A stretch of 64,000 bases of DNA from Mesorhizobium sp. AR07 (GTDB taxonomy: Bacteria; Pseudomonadota; Alphaproteobacteria; Rhizobiales; Rhizobiaceae), in assembly GCF_024746815.1 (NCBI RefSeq), contig NZ_CP080525.1, positions 3,162,001-3,226,000 of the forward strand, in the 5' to 3' direction. A program made the translations under genes and the position numbers. Of the stretch, positions 45,897 to 54,521 are shown one piece after another. The notes below the pieces were generated by a model. It had not been told where the DNA came from. It ran no database searches and saw nothing but the letters and a program-made list of their open reading frames with translations. Numbering within the stretch: the stretch's first letter is position 1; each line of letters starts with the position of its first letter.

Positions 45897-46825
45897 CCTT
45901 TCACCGCGCCGGCCGCTATGCCACGCACGAAAAGCTTGCCGGAAATGAAGTAGATGATGAGCGGGACCAGCCCGGTCAGGATGGTGGCCGCCATATTGAC
46001 GTTGTATTCCTTCACGCCCTGCACCGAATTGACGATGTTGTTGAGCTGCACCGTCATCGGATAGGTATCGGGGCGGGTGTAGACGACGCCGAACAGGAAG
46101 TCGTTCCAGATGCCCGTCACCTGCAGGATGACGGCGACGACGAAGATCGGCAGCGACATCGGCAGCATGATGCGCAGATAGATGCCCCAGAAACCGGCGC
46201 CGTCGACACGTGCCGCCCGGAACAGTTCCTCCGGCATGGACGAGAAATAGTTACGGAACAGCAGCGTCAGGATCGGCATGCCGAAAATGGAATGGACGAT
46301 CACCAGGCCGGTGAGGCTGCCATAGAGGCCGATCTCGCGCAGGATGATGACGATCGGATAGATCATCACCTGATAGGGAATGAAGGCGCCGACGATCAGG
46401 ATGACGAAGAAAGTATCGGCGCCCTTGAAGCGCCAGTTGGCCAGTGCGTAGCCGTTCACCGACGCAATGGCGATCGACAGGATCACCGAGGGGACGGTGA
46501 TGCGAACGGAATTCCAGAAGCCGCGCGAAAGCCCGTCGCAATTAAGGCCGGTGCAGGCCGTCGACCAGGCCTTCACCCAGGGCTCGAAGGTGATTTCGAG
46601 CGGTGGCGAGAAGATGTTGCCGAGCCGGATTTCCGGCATGCCCTTGAGCGAAGTGACGACCATCACGTAGAGCGGCAAGAGATAGTAGGCTGCCACGACA
46701 AAGAGTGTGCCATAGAGGAAGATGTTGCGGCGCGAAAACATGCGGCGCGGTTTCGGGCCGTGAGGCCCGGCGATGTCGTGGCTGGAAACAGCGCTTGTTG
46801 GAGCAGAGGTGTTTGCCATGCTCAT
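45893..46825 (-). CDS. Carbohydrate ABC transporter permease 2 (MalG type)
   Basis: A 310-aa inner-membrane permease. Six helices are visible, beginning NIFLYGTLFVVAAYYLLPLY, and the EAA loop EELFRAARVDGAGFWGIYLR near residue 215 contacts the ATPase. The N-terminal 30 residues are a cytoplasmic Ser/Pro-rich tail. Its ATG at 46825 overlaps the permease 1 stop by four bases. Confidence 0.92.
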   Translation of the reverse strand: MSMANTSAPTSAVSSHDIAGPHGPKPRRMFSRRNIFLYGTLFVVAAYYLLPLYVMVVTSLKGMPEIRLGNIFSPPLEITFEPWVKAWSTACTGLNCDGLSRGFWNSVRITVPSVILSIAIASVNGYALANWRFKGADTFFVILIVGAFIPYQVMIYPIVIILREIGLYGSLTGLVIVHSIFGMPILTLLFRNYFSSMPEELFRAARVDGAGFWGIYLRIMLPMSLPIFVVAVILQVTGIWNDFLFGVVYTRPDTYPMTVQLNNIVNSVQGVKEYNVNMAATILTGLVPLIIYFISGKLFVRGIAAGAVKG

Positions 46826-47709
46826 TTGCGCCGCCCGAATTCGAGATAGGCCCACGGCACGATGACGATCACCACCGAGAGCAGCATCATGGTCGAAGCG
46901 GCAAAACCCTGGCCGAGGTTCTGGGCGAAGAACATGTAATCGTAGACGTACTTGGCCGGCACCTCGGAGGCGATACCCGGGCCGCCGCTGGTCTGGGCGA
47001 CGACGAGGTCGTAGACCTTGACGATGCCGGAGGCGATGATGACGAGCGTGGTGATGAAGACCGGCCGCATCATCGGTATGATGATGAACAGATAGGTCTT
47101 CCACATCGGTATCCCGTCCACCCGCGCGGCCTTCCAGATGTCCTCGTCGATGCCGCGCAGGCCGGCCAGCATCAGGCACATGATGAGCCCGGTGCCTTGC
47201 CACAGTGCCGCGATCGATATGCCGTAGATGACGATGCTGGAATTGTAGAGCGGGTCGAAGCTGAAGCTCTCCCAGCCCAACCCCCGCACCACATGCTGGA
47301 TGCCGAAATCCGGGTTGAGCAGCCACTGCCAGACAAGGCCGGTGACGATGAAAGAGAGCGCAAAGGGATAGAGGAAGATGGTCCGGAACGTGTCCTCGAA
47401 GCGTATCTTCTGGTCGAGCAGCGCGGCGAGGAGGAAGCCGATGACCAGTGAGAACACCAGCGAGATCGCGCCGTAGATCAGAAGGTTCTCGATCGAGATC
47501 AGCCAGCGCGGCGTCGCCCACAACCGGTAATACTGATCGAGCCCGACGAAATTCAGCCGCGGCAAGAGCTTTGAATTGGTGAAGGAATAGAGCACCGTCC
47601 AAAGGGTGCCGCCGACGAAAACCACCCCTGCGGTGAGGATCATCGGGATCGAGGCGACCTTCGCATTGAGGTTGCGGAACAGCGAGTTGGGACGTTCGCT
47701 CTTGCTCAT
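46822..47709 (-). CDS. Carbohydrate ABC transporter permease 1 (MalF type)
   Basis: A 295-aa inner-membrane permease with about six helices, from MILTAGVVFVGGTLWTVLYS onwards. The EAA-type loop is GIDEDIWKAARVDGIPMWKT near residue 185. The start is set at MSKSERPNS (47709), because the longer frame adds a residue stretch overlapping a G/C-rich leader. It is 81 bases downstream of the binding-protein gene. Confidence 0.92.
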   Translation of the reverse strand: MSKSERPNSLFRNLNAKVASIPMILTAGVVFVGGTLWTVLYSFTNSKLLPRLNFVGLDQYYRLWATPRWLISIENLLIYGAISLVFSLVIGFLLAALLDQKIRFEDTFRTIFLYPFALSFIVTGLVWQWLLNPDFGIQHVVRGLGWESFSFDPLYNSSIVIYGISIAALWQGTGLIMCLMLAGLRGIDEDIWKAARVDGIPMWKTYLFIIIPMMRPVFITTLVIIASGIVKVYDLVVAQTSGGPGIASEVPAKYVYDYMFFAQNLGQGFAASTMMLLSVVIVIVPWAYLEFGRRK

Positions 47710-47790
47710 CTCGTCAGCCGGCTGGGTAAGGGCGGTGCGGTCCCGGCCCTGCGTTCGCAAGGCCGGGAGCGAAGTGGGTTGCCTCCAACG

Positions 47791-49029
47791 TCAGTCTGCC
47801 GAAGCGATGAGGGCGGCAAAGCGCTTCTGCGCCTCTTCCACGGTCAAGTCCGGCTTGGCGAAGAATTCGGCGAAAAGGTCCTCCTTCTGCTTCTGGGTGT
47901 CCTGCGAAAGCAGCTGGTCCGTCCACGGTATGACGGCGCCCTTGGCGAGGATGGCGAGGCCCTTCTTCATGCAGTCGTTCGCCGCATTGAGGTCGACATC
48001 GCCGCGCACCGGCAGCGATCCCTTCTTCAGATTGAAAGCGACCTGTGTCTTGGGATCGAGCAGCGTTTGTGCCAACACCTCCTGCGCCTTGGCCTTGTCG
48101 GCATCCTTGAGCAGCGGGAAGTAGAAAGCATCGCCACCGGTGGCGATGACTTCGTTCAGCCCCAAGCCCGGCAGGCAGGTATAATCCTTGCCGGCGGTCT
48201 TGCCGGCCACCTGGAACTCACCCTGCGCCCAGTCTCCCATGATCTGGCCGCCGGCCTTGCCGGTGATGACCATGTTGGTGGCCTGGTTCCAGTCCTGCAC
48301 ATTGGTGTTCTTTGCCATCTTGCGCGCATCGTCGGCCGCCTTGAACACCTTGGCGACTTCGGGACCGGCGGCGAATTTGGCATCCTTGTCCTTGTAGACC
48401 TTGAGGAACGTATCCGTGCCGCCCACCGCGGCAAGCAGCACGTCGAAGGCGCCGGAGGACTGCCAGGCTTGCCCGCCCACGGCGAGCGGGACGATGCCTG
48501 CCTTCTCCAATGCCGGGCCGGCGGCCACATATTCATTCCAGTCCTTCGGTACCGGCACGCCGGCCTTCGCGAAGGCTTCGTTAGACAGCCACAGCCACTG
48601 CCAGGAATGGATGTTGACGGGCACGCAATAGATCTTGCCGCCGATAGTGCAGCTGTCGAGCAGGCTCTTCGGCCGCACGACTTCCGTCCACTTGCCCTTG
48701 GTGGCGACATCGGTGAGGTCGCGCATCAGGCCGGCCTGCACCAGCTCTTCCGCTTGTCGGCCGTGATTGAACTGGGTGGCGCCCATCGGATCGCCGCCGG
48801 TGATGCGGCTGATCATGATCGGCCGCGCCGTGCCGCCGGAGCCGGCAATGGCGCCGTCCACCCAGTGATTGCCGGTTGCGTCGAAAGCCTTGGCGAGTTC
48901 CGCGACCGCCGCCGCCTCGCCACCCGAAGTCCACCAATGGGTGACTTCCAGGTCCGTCGCGGTGGCCGGACTGGCAAAGTGCAGCGCGGCCGACGCTGCC
49001 AGCGCAGCGGTGATGAATTGGTATCGCAT
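47791..49029 (-). CDS. Sugar ABC transporter substrate-binding protein
   Basis: A 412-aa periplasmic binding protein (family 1, MalE-like) with a Sec signal (MRYQFITAALAASAALHFAS, cleavage near ATA). VTHWWTSGGEAAAVAELAKA is the typical first strand and helix. It has an unusual number of Cys in the mature part, including DSCTIGGKIYCVPVN and YTCLPGLG with NDCMKKG, likely as disulfides. GGGAGGAA precedes the ATG. It is the first gene of the operon, under the LacI-type operators at 49046-49063 and 49321-49338. The sugar is unknown. Confidence 0.9.
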   Translation of the reverse strand: MRYQFITAALAASAALHFASPATATDLEVTHWWTSGGEAAAVAELAKAFDATGNHWVDGAIAGSGGTARPIMISRITGGDPMGATQFNHGRQAEELVQAGLMRDLTDVATKGKWTEVVRPKSLLDSCTIGGKIYCVPVNIHSWQWLWLSNEAFAKAGVPVPKDWNEYVAAGPALEKAGIVPLAVGGQAWQSSGAFDVLLAAVGGTDTFLKVYKDKDAKFAAGPEVAKVFKAADDARKMAKNTNVQDWNQATNMVITGKAGGQIMGDWAQGEFQVAGKTAGKDYTCLPGLGLNEVIATGGDAFYFPLLKDADKAKAQEVLAQTLLDPKTQVAFNLKKGSLPVRGDVDLNAANDCMKKGLAILAKGAVIPWTDQLLSQDTQKQKEDLFAEFFAKPDLTVEEAQKRFAALIASAD

Positions 49030-49045
49030 TTCGGTTCCTCCCAGA

Positions 49046-49063
49046 ATCTGAAACGTTACAGAT
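49046..49063. promoter_or_regulatory. LacI-type operator, proximal to ABC operon
   Basis: ATCTGAAACGTTACAGAT is an almost perfect palindrome centred on AACGTT, the central CG being typical of LacI-family operators. It lies 17 bases before the binding-protein start, a position suited to blocking transcription elongation or initiation. Confidence 0.75.
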
Positions 49064-49320
49064 TTTCGATACGGGAATTGCTTGGACTGCGCAACCCCAT
49101 GAGTAACGAGGGCTCGACATTTTTTCGAGCCGCGAACAAATTCGCACGAGCGCCGATGTTTGTGTGCACCGCAATATAGGTCGCTGCAGTGCAAAACGCT
49201 TAAATGGAGCATGAAAGCCGGCAAAGGGCAGCGGCAAGGGCGATTTCCTCTGGAATCCCAATGAGTTTCGCAAATCAGCCATTCGCCTCGCCGCAAGCCG
49301 CAGGCATCTCGGCGTTGGCA

Positions 49321-49338
49321 ATCTGTAACGTTTCAGTA
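49321..49338. promoter_or_regulatory. LacI-type operator, distal copy
   Basis: ATCTGTAACGTTTCAGTA is the reverse complement of the proximal operator in its 16-base core (CTGTAACGTTTCAG). The two copies are 275 bases apart centre to centre, close to a whole number of helical turns, allowing a DNA loop and autoregulation of the LacI gene. Confidence 0.75.
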
Positions 49339-49435
49339 TATTGAAGCCTGGCCGGGACCGGGACGCATATCGTCTCGCAATGGCGGCGATTGCCGACCCG
49401 GCCCGCGACTGCTATGCGCCTGACGGGCGGGACGA

Positions 49436-50491
49436 ATGGACAGACGGCGTACGGAAAAGAACGAGGAGGCGTTGGCACAGAGGCGGCCGACGTTGAAGAC
49501 GCTTGCCTTCATGACCGGGCTCGGCGTCACCACCGTATCGCGCGCCTTGAAGGACGCGCCGGAAATCGGCGCCGAAACCAGGCGCCGTGTCCAGCTCGTC
49601 GCCAAGCAGATCGGCTACCGGCCGAACCGCGCCGGCGTTCGCCTGCGCACCGGCAGGACCAATGTCATCAGCCTCGTGCTCAACACCGATCGCGAGATCA
49701 TGAGCTTCGTCTCGGACATCATCTACGGCGTTTCGGAAGTGCTCGCAGAAACGCCCTATCACCTGATCGTCACGCCCTACTCCCGCTCGCAGGATCCGAT
49801 GGAGCCAATCCGCTATCTCGTCGAGACAGGCTCAGCCGACGGCGTCATCATCTCGCGCACCCAGCCGAACGATCCGCGCGCCCGCTATATGCTGGAGCAT
49901 GGCATGCCTTTTGCCACGCATGGCCGCACCGATATGGGCCTCGTCCACCCCTACCATGACTTCGACAATCATGCTTTCGCGGTTGCAGCCGTGCGCCGGT
50001 TGGCGAGCATGGGCCGGCGCAAGCTGGCGCTTCTGTCGCCGCCGCCCGGGCTGACCTATTATGGCCACACGCTGAATGGCTTTGCCGATGCGCTGAGCGA
50101 GGTTGGCGCCAGCGAAATCCCGTTCAACACCGTTTCCATCGACCATACGATCGAGCAGATCAGGAGCAGGACCGCACAGGTGATGCGCCGCGAAAACCGG
50201 CCTGACGGCTTCGTCAGCAGCGCTGCCGCCGCGACACTCGCCATCGTCGCCGGCATCGAGGATGCAGGTCTCAAGCTTGGCCGCGACGTCGACGTGGTGT
50301 CCAAGCAGTCGTCGGACCTGCTGCACCTGTTTCGGCCAGAGCTGTTGGTCGTCAACGAGAACTTCCGGCTGGCCGGCTCCGAGCTTGCCCGTTCCGTGCT
50401 GGGCTGGATCGGCGGCGCCGCACCCGGCTCGTTGCAGAGCCTGAGCGCAGCCAGTGACGTTCTGTCGCTCAGCCAGGCGGTGCCCGCTTAG
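49436..50491 (+). CDS. LacI family transcriptional regulator
   Basis: A 351-aa repressor. The helix-turn-helix and hinge lie near the N terminus: TLKTLAFMTGLGVTTVSRAL then DAPEIGAETRRRVQLVAKQI and GYRPNRAGVRLRTGRT. The rest is a periplasmic-binding-protein-like effector domain with NVISLVLNTDREIMSFV. It is divergent from the sugar ABC operon with two matching operators between, so it very likely controls it and itself. Confidence 0.92.
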   Translation: MDRRRTEKNEEALAQRRPTLKTLAFMTGLGVTTVSRALKDAPEIGAETRRRVQLVAKQIGYRPNRAGVRLRTGRTNVISLVLNTDREIMSFVSDIIYGVSEVLAETPYHLIVTPYSRSQDPMEPIRYLVETGSADGVIISRTQPNDPRARYMLEHGMPFATHGRTDMGLVHPYHDFDNHAFAVAAVRRLASMGRRKLALLSPPPGLTYYGHTLNGFADALSEVGASEIPFNTVSIDHTIEQIRSRTAQVMRRENRPDGFVSSAAAATLAIVAGIEDAGLKLGRDVDVVSKQSSDLLHLFRPELLVVNENFRLAGSELARSVLGWIGGAAPGSLQSLSAASDVLSLSQAVPA

Positions 50492-50574
50492 GCCGTGAAC
50501 CCATAAAGACCGGGATTGGGGTGGATAGCGGCCTGTCCGTTTCTTGCGATCGGAAGGGATGCCGTCGGAGGGCG

Positions 50575-51456
50575 CTATTTCAGCGGCAAAAACAGTTCCG
50601 CGACCGCCTCATGCTCCGGCACTTCCGCGAAGAAGCCCAGTCGCTGGCAATAGATCGGGAAGTCGCGTGCTTCCTCGCCGCTGGCCGGAAGCCAGTCGCG
50701 ATAAAGGTAGAGCGCGGCGGGCTCCAGATTGTCGGTGTTGCCGACGACGCGCAGCACCGCGCAGCGTCCGCCAGGGATCTCGCCGGCTTTGATCCGCTCG
50801 CCATTCGCCTCGACCGGTTGGTCGGTCCCGACACAAAGGTCCATCCTATAACCGACAGGCGACGCAGGACGCCGCTCGGAACGCCAGACATTGAAGGTCG
50901 GACTTGTCTTGGGGTGTAGGCCGGCGGCCGTGCGCCACGCGACAAACCGCTTGATGGTGGCGCCGAGCGTCACCGGGTCGCCCCGATGCTCCATGATCGC
51001 CACCGGCGTGGGGGATACATCGCGAACCATCACGTCGTCAGTGGTAAAAGTCTTCTGCATGAACTTGCACCTCGCGTTGTCGAGAGGCCCGAAGGCCGCA
51101 AGCCACGGCTCCCAGTCGGGAGATTCCCGGAACGACGACGGCGATTGCCCGAGCCGTTGCCGAAAGGCGCGAGCGAAGGCATCCGGTGCATCGTAACCCG
51201 CACCCATCGCTATGTTTGTGACGCTTTGGGCGTCCATATAGGCCAGCTCGTGCGAAGCGCGCTTCATACGGACAAGCTGGACATAGCGATGCACGGATAA
51301 CCCGAAGGTCGCCTTAAACTGCCGGTGGAAATGAAACTTCGAGAAGGCCGCAACACCGCTCAGCGTTTCCAGGTCCAGATCACTGCCAAGATGCCGATCG
51401 ATGTAGTCCAGCACTCGCTGCATCCGGGTATGGTAGTTTTGAAGCGCCGCCTTCAT
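50575..51456 (-). CDS. AraC family regulator with GyrI-like effector domain
   Basis: A 293-aa regulator. The AraC DNA-binding domain is N-terminal (about residues 8-110): VLDYIDRHLGSDLDLETLSG, FSKFHFHRQFKATFGLSVHR and NIAMGAGYDAPDAFARAFRQ. The C-terminal part (about 130-290) is a GyrI-like small-molecule-binding domain, as in Rob and SoxS-like sensors, with VSPTPVAIMEHRGDP. The ATG overlaps the hydrolase stop (ATGA). Its first about 45 codons and leader are duplicated upstream of the hydrolase gene. Confidence 0.88.
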   Translation of the reverse strand: MKAALQNYHTRMQRVLDYIDRHLGSDLDLETLSGVAAFSKFHFHRQFKATFGLSVHRYVQLVRMKRASHELAYMDAQSVTNIAMGAGYDAPDAFARAFRQRLGQSPSSFRESPDWEPWLAAFGPLDNARCKFMQKTFTTDDVMVRDVSPTPVAIMEHRGDPVTLGATIKRFVAWRTAAGLHPKTSPTFNVWRSERRPASPVGYRMDLCVGTDQPVEANGERIKAGEIPGGRCAVLRVVGNTDNLEPAALYLYRDWLPASGEEARDFPIYCQRLGFFAEVPEHEAVAELFLPLK

Positions 51457-52289
51457 CGTCCTTCCTCTGTGGCGGCTCCAGCTGGTTGTTCGACCCCTGA
51501 TTGCAACTTGCTGTCCGGCCCATCAAGGAATCGCAGGGCTGTTGAGGTGAATGGAACGATGGGATCATAAATAGGAGCGTGCTCGCCGCCAGGAATAATC
51601 CATAACGCGGCATCCGGAATAGAACGGTAGATGCTTACAGAAATTTCAGCGGGAAAAAAGCGGTCGCGATCACCGTGCACAACAAGTGTACGAGCTGCAA
51701 TGGTTGATAGATCTTGTTCGGTGAAATTCATATCATCATGGTTTTCGCCCAGCGCGTTGAACTGTGCGATGAGTTGACTGATCTGTTCGTCGCCGCGTTT
51801 TGCGCACTCTCGATACATTTCCTGAACTTGTTGGGGCATGACACCGAACGAAGCTCTGCGCATGATAACCCTTGCCTGATCTGGGAAATGGGTAGTTGCA
51901 CTAATTAATACCATTGAGTCGATGCGCTTGGGTTGGCTCGTTGCCATGTGCAGTAGCGTCATTCCGCCAGAACTGATGCCCATGGCCGAGAAGTGATCAA
52001 CCCCCAGCTTTTCAAGCAAGAGGAACACGTCACTGGCCGCTTCCCGATGTGTGAACTTGTTCCCGGGATTGGTGGAGTGACCATGGCCACGCAGATCCAC
52101 GACGATCAGTCGATGGCGCTCCGAGAGCTTGGCGGTAAAGGGAAGCCAGTTCTGTGCACAACCGCCAAATCCATGCAAGAGTACCAGAGGCTTTCCGACT
52201 CCGTACTCCTCGTAGTACATCTCAATGTCGTTGATTTGAACGGTATGCCCGCGAGTGGTTGTCTGTTTGGGAGCGTACGTCTTTGTCAT
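51453..52289 (-). CDS. Alpha/beta hydrolase
   Basis: A 278-aa hydrolase. The oxyanion region is LVLLHGFGGCAQNW, the nucleophile Ser is in AMGISSGGMTLL near residue 111, the Asp in VVHGDRDRFFP near residue 211 and the His in IPGGEHAPIY near residue 240. The base composition is clearly lower in GC than its neighbours. It is translationally coupled to the AraC/GyrI gene downstream and lies between two copies of the araC 5' end, which suggests it was inserted here. The substrate is not apparent. Confidence 0.85.
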   Translation of the reverse strand: MTKTYAPKQTTTRGHTVQINDIEMYYEEYGVGKPLVLLHGFGGCAQNWLPFTAKLSERHRLIVVDLRGHGHSTNPGNKFTHREAASDVFLLLEKLGVDHFSAMGISSGGMTLLHMATSQPKRIDSMVLISATTHFPDQARVIMRRASFGVMPQQVQEMYRECAKRGDEQISQLIAQFNALGENHDDMNFTEQDLSTIAARTLVVHGDRDRFFPAEISVSIYRSIPDAALWIIPGGEHAPIYDPIVPFTSTALRFLDGPDSKLQSGVEQPAGAATEEGR

Positions 52290-52340
52290 GGGTGTGTCTC
52301 TTAAATGCGCGATGAGGTGAACAGCGGCCTGCAGGCCCAT

Positions 52341-52470
52341 GGAAATGAAACCTTCGAAAAGGCCGCAACACCGGTCACCGTTTCCAGGTCAGATCACTGT
52401 CAAGATGCCGGTCGATGTAGTCCAGTACCCGCTGCATCCGAGCACGGTAGTTTTGAAGCGCCGCCTTCAT
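52341..52470 (-). pseudogene. Truncated duplicate of the AraC/GyrI gene 5' end
   Basis: This stretch closely matches the start of the AraC/GyrI gene (51327-51456) and the similarity continues into its leader (to about 52495). It reads MKAALQNYRARMQRVLDYID and then RHLDSDL, but a lost base (GGTCAGATC against GGTCCAGATC) shifts the frame to an early TGA after 31 codons, and an extra base lies further on. It retains CCTCC-type ribosome binding sequence and may act only as leader of the hydrolase transcript. Confidence 0.8.
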
Positions 52471-52666
52471 CGTCCCTCCTCCGTGGCGGCTCCAACTAGT
52501 CGCTTATGGCCATAACGTGCTCGACCGATCTTGCGGTTTTGTCACGGGTCGCGGAACATCGCCAAGGACCGTTTGCGGGCACGCCCAATTTATCGACGAG
52601 CGGCGGAAAAGGGGGCGTTTGCGGCTGTGGCTTTCATATCGCGCCGAACTCCGATTCAAGCTCAAA

Positions 52667-52944
52667 ATGAGCCGATATGACCTGAGCGACTTCTATGGCC
52701 CGGGATCAAGCCGCTGCGGCCCAGCAAGCCGAGGGGCGTGCCCCGTGCCGATGATCGGGACGTGCTAAACAGCATATTTTTTGTGCTTCGATCGGGAGCA
52801 CCATGGCGCGACCTGCCAGAACGCTATGGACCGCGCACCACGCGCAAGGCCTCCCGCTATGACAAGTTCGCCGCCAATTTTCTCGCCATGGTCCAGCTCG
52901 CCTCGTTGCGGCTGTGGTTGCGCGCTTATGAGTCTACAGTCTAG
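52667..52944 (+). pseudogene. IS5-family transposase relic with internal deletion
   Basis: Two frames together read MSRYDLSDFYG, then DDRDVLNSIFFVLRSGAPWR and DLPERYGPRTT, which is the N-terminal part of IS5-type (IS427-like) transposases, joined directly to SRYDKFAANFLAMVQLASLR with LWLRAYEST, the C-terminal end. The middle, including the catalytic core, is gone and at least one frameshift lies near 52700-52738. The relic ends one base before the gnd stop codon. Confidence 0.8.
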
Positions 52945-52945
52945 A

Positions 52946-54373
52946 CTAGCCAGCCGCACCGCTTCCCCACGGCCCGTGGAACGCACCAGCCCCGTCGATA
53001 CGCTCGAAACCATGCGCGCCGAAGAAGTCGCGCTGCGCCTGGATCAGGTTCGAGGTGCCGCGGCCCTGCCGGTAGCTGTCGAAATAGGCAAGCGCGGAAG
53101 ACAGCGCCGGCACCGGCGAGCCGGCTTCGGAAGCCTTGGCCACGATGCGCCGCAGCGACGGATGCGCTTCCTGCATCAGGGCGATGAAGGCCGGCGCCAT
53201 CAGAAGATTGGTCGAAGCGCCGCCGGAGCCGAACGCCTCGGCCATGGTGTCGAGGAGCTGCGAACGGATGATGCAGCCGGCGCGCCAGATCCTGGCAATG
53301 GTCGGCATCGGCAGGTTCCAGTTGAACTCCTTCGAGGCGCCGCTCATCACCGCGAAGCCTTGCGCATAGGCGGCGATCTTGCCGGCGAACAGCGCCAGTT
53401 CGAGATCTCCAAGCAATGCGTCCCTGTCACCGGAAATCTTCGCCACGCCGATGTTGCCATAGGCTTTTTCCGCCGCCAGCCGCTCTTCCTTGATCGACGA
53501 CAGCACGCGCGCCGCCACCGCCGCCTCGATCGCGGTCGCGGGAATGCCGAGCTGCTGCGCCTCGATGACCGACCATTTGCCGGTGCCCTTCTGGCCGGCG
53601 CGGTCGAGGATGATGTCGACCACCGGCTTGCCGGTCTTCGGATCGCCGGCGGCGAGCACCTTGGCGGTGATCTCGATCAGGTACGAATTGAGCCTGCCCT
53701 TGTTCCAGTTGGAAAACACCGTGCCGATGTCCTTCGGCCCCATGCCGAGGCCGTCGCGCAGGATGCCGTAGATCTCGGCGATCATCTGCATGTCGGCATA
53801 TTCGATGCCGTTGTGGATGGTCTTGACGAAATGACCGGCGCCGTCGGTGCCGAGCCATGCCGCGCAGGGCTCGTCGTTGAACTTGGCCGAGATCGCGGTC
53901 AGCACCTTCTCGACGCGTTTCCAGGAATCCTCGGTGCCGCCGACCATGATCGACGGCCCGTGGCGCGCGCCCTCCTCGCCGCCGGACACGCCCATGCCGA
54001 TGAAAGTCAGGCCCGAGCCCGAAAGCTCGGAGAAGCGCCGCATCGTGTCGCGGAAATTGGCGTTGCCGGCATCGATGACGATGTCGTTGGCCGACAGCAC
54101 GCCGCGCAATGCTTCGATCTGTTCGTCGACCGGCTTGCCGGCCAGCACCATGATGATGATCGGGCGCGGCGGCCGGATCGCGGCGGCGAGTTCCTCCAGA
54201 CTGTAGCACGGCACCACCATATCCCTCAGCGCGCCGGCGTTCTCGACAAAGGCGTCGGTGCGTGCCCTGGTGCGGTTGAAGACGGCGATGCGGTGGCCGT
54301 GCTCGGCAATGTTGAGCGCCAGGTTGGAACCCATCGTGCCAAGGCCGATCAGACCGATTTCGGCTTTTTCCAT
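52946..54373 (-). CDS. gnd: 6-phosphogluconate dehydrogenase, decarboxylating
   Basis: Oxidises and decarboxylates 6-phosphogluconate to ribulose 5-phosphate in the pentose phosphate pathway, with NADP+ in this long form (475 aa). The cofactor site is IGLIGLGTMGSNLALNIAEH, the substrate signature includes GMGVSGGEEGARHGPSIMVG, and catalytic Lys and His-Asn are in GHFVKTIHNGIEYADMQMIA. The C terminus reads FFGAHGFERIDGAGAFHGPW and appears complete although an IS relic abuts the stop codon. Confidence 0.95.
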   Translation of the reverse strand: MEKAEIGLIGLGTMGSNLALNIAEHGHRIAVFNRTRARTDAFVENAGALRDMVVPCYSLEELAAAIRPPRPIIIMVLAGKPVDEQIEALRGVLSANDIVIDAGNANFRDTMRRFSELSGSGLTFIGMGVSGGEEGARHGPSIMVGGTEDSWKRVEKVLTAISAKFNDEPCAAWLGTDGAGHFVKTIHNGIEYADMQMIAEIYGILRDGLGMGPKDIGTVFSNWNKGRLNSYLIEITAKVLAAGDPKTGKPVVDIILDRAGQKGTGKWSVIEAQQLGIPATAIEAAVAARVLSSIKEERLAAEKAYGNIGVAKISGDRDALLGDLELALFAGKIAAYAQGFAVMSGASKEFNWNLPMPTIARIWRAGCIIRSQLLDTMAEAFGSGGASTNLLMAPAFIALMQEAHPSLRRIVAKASEAGSPVPALSSALAYFDSYRQGRGTSNLIQAQRDFFGAHGFERIDGAGAFHGPWGSGAAG

Positions 54374-54521
54374 CGTCTCTTCCCTGCTTCCGGATCGTTC
54401 GTTGAGGCCGCGATTTGCGGACGGTGTCCTTGTGGTGATGATTGACGGGCCTTCAAGCCTGCGTCAACCGCCTCGCCGAATTGTGTTGCCTGGATTGCCG
54501 GCCGACCTCGTACCGAAGCGC

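Larger units (their letters stand above)
49030..49435. other. 406-base divergent region between the sugar ABC operon and its LacI regulator
   Basis: No gene is seen. Two near-identical palindromic operators lie at the two ends of the region, 17 bases before the binding-protein ATG and about 98 bases before the regulator ATG. Promoters for both directions should lie between them. Confidence 0.7.

Noticed and set aside
52781..54445. A 554-codon open frame on the + strand
   Set aside because: It is antisense to gnd and starts inside the transposase relic. Composition is shadow-like.
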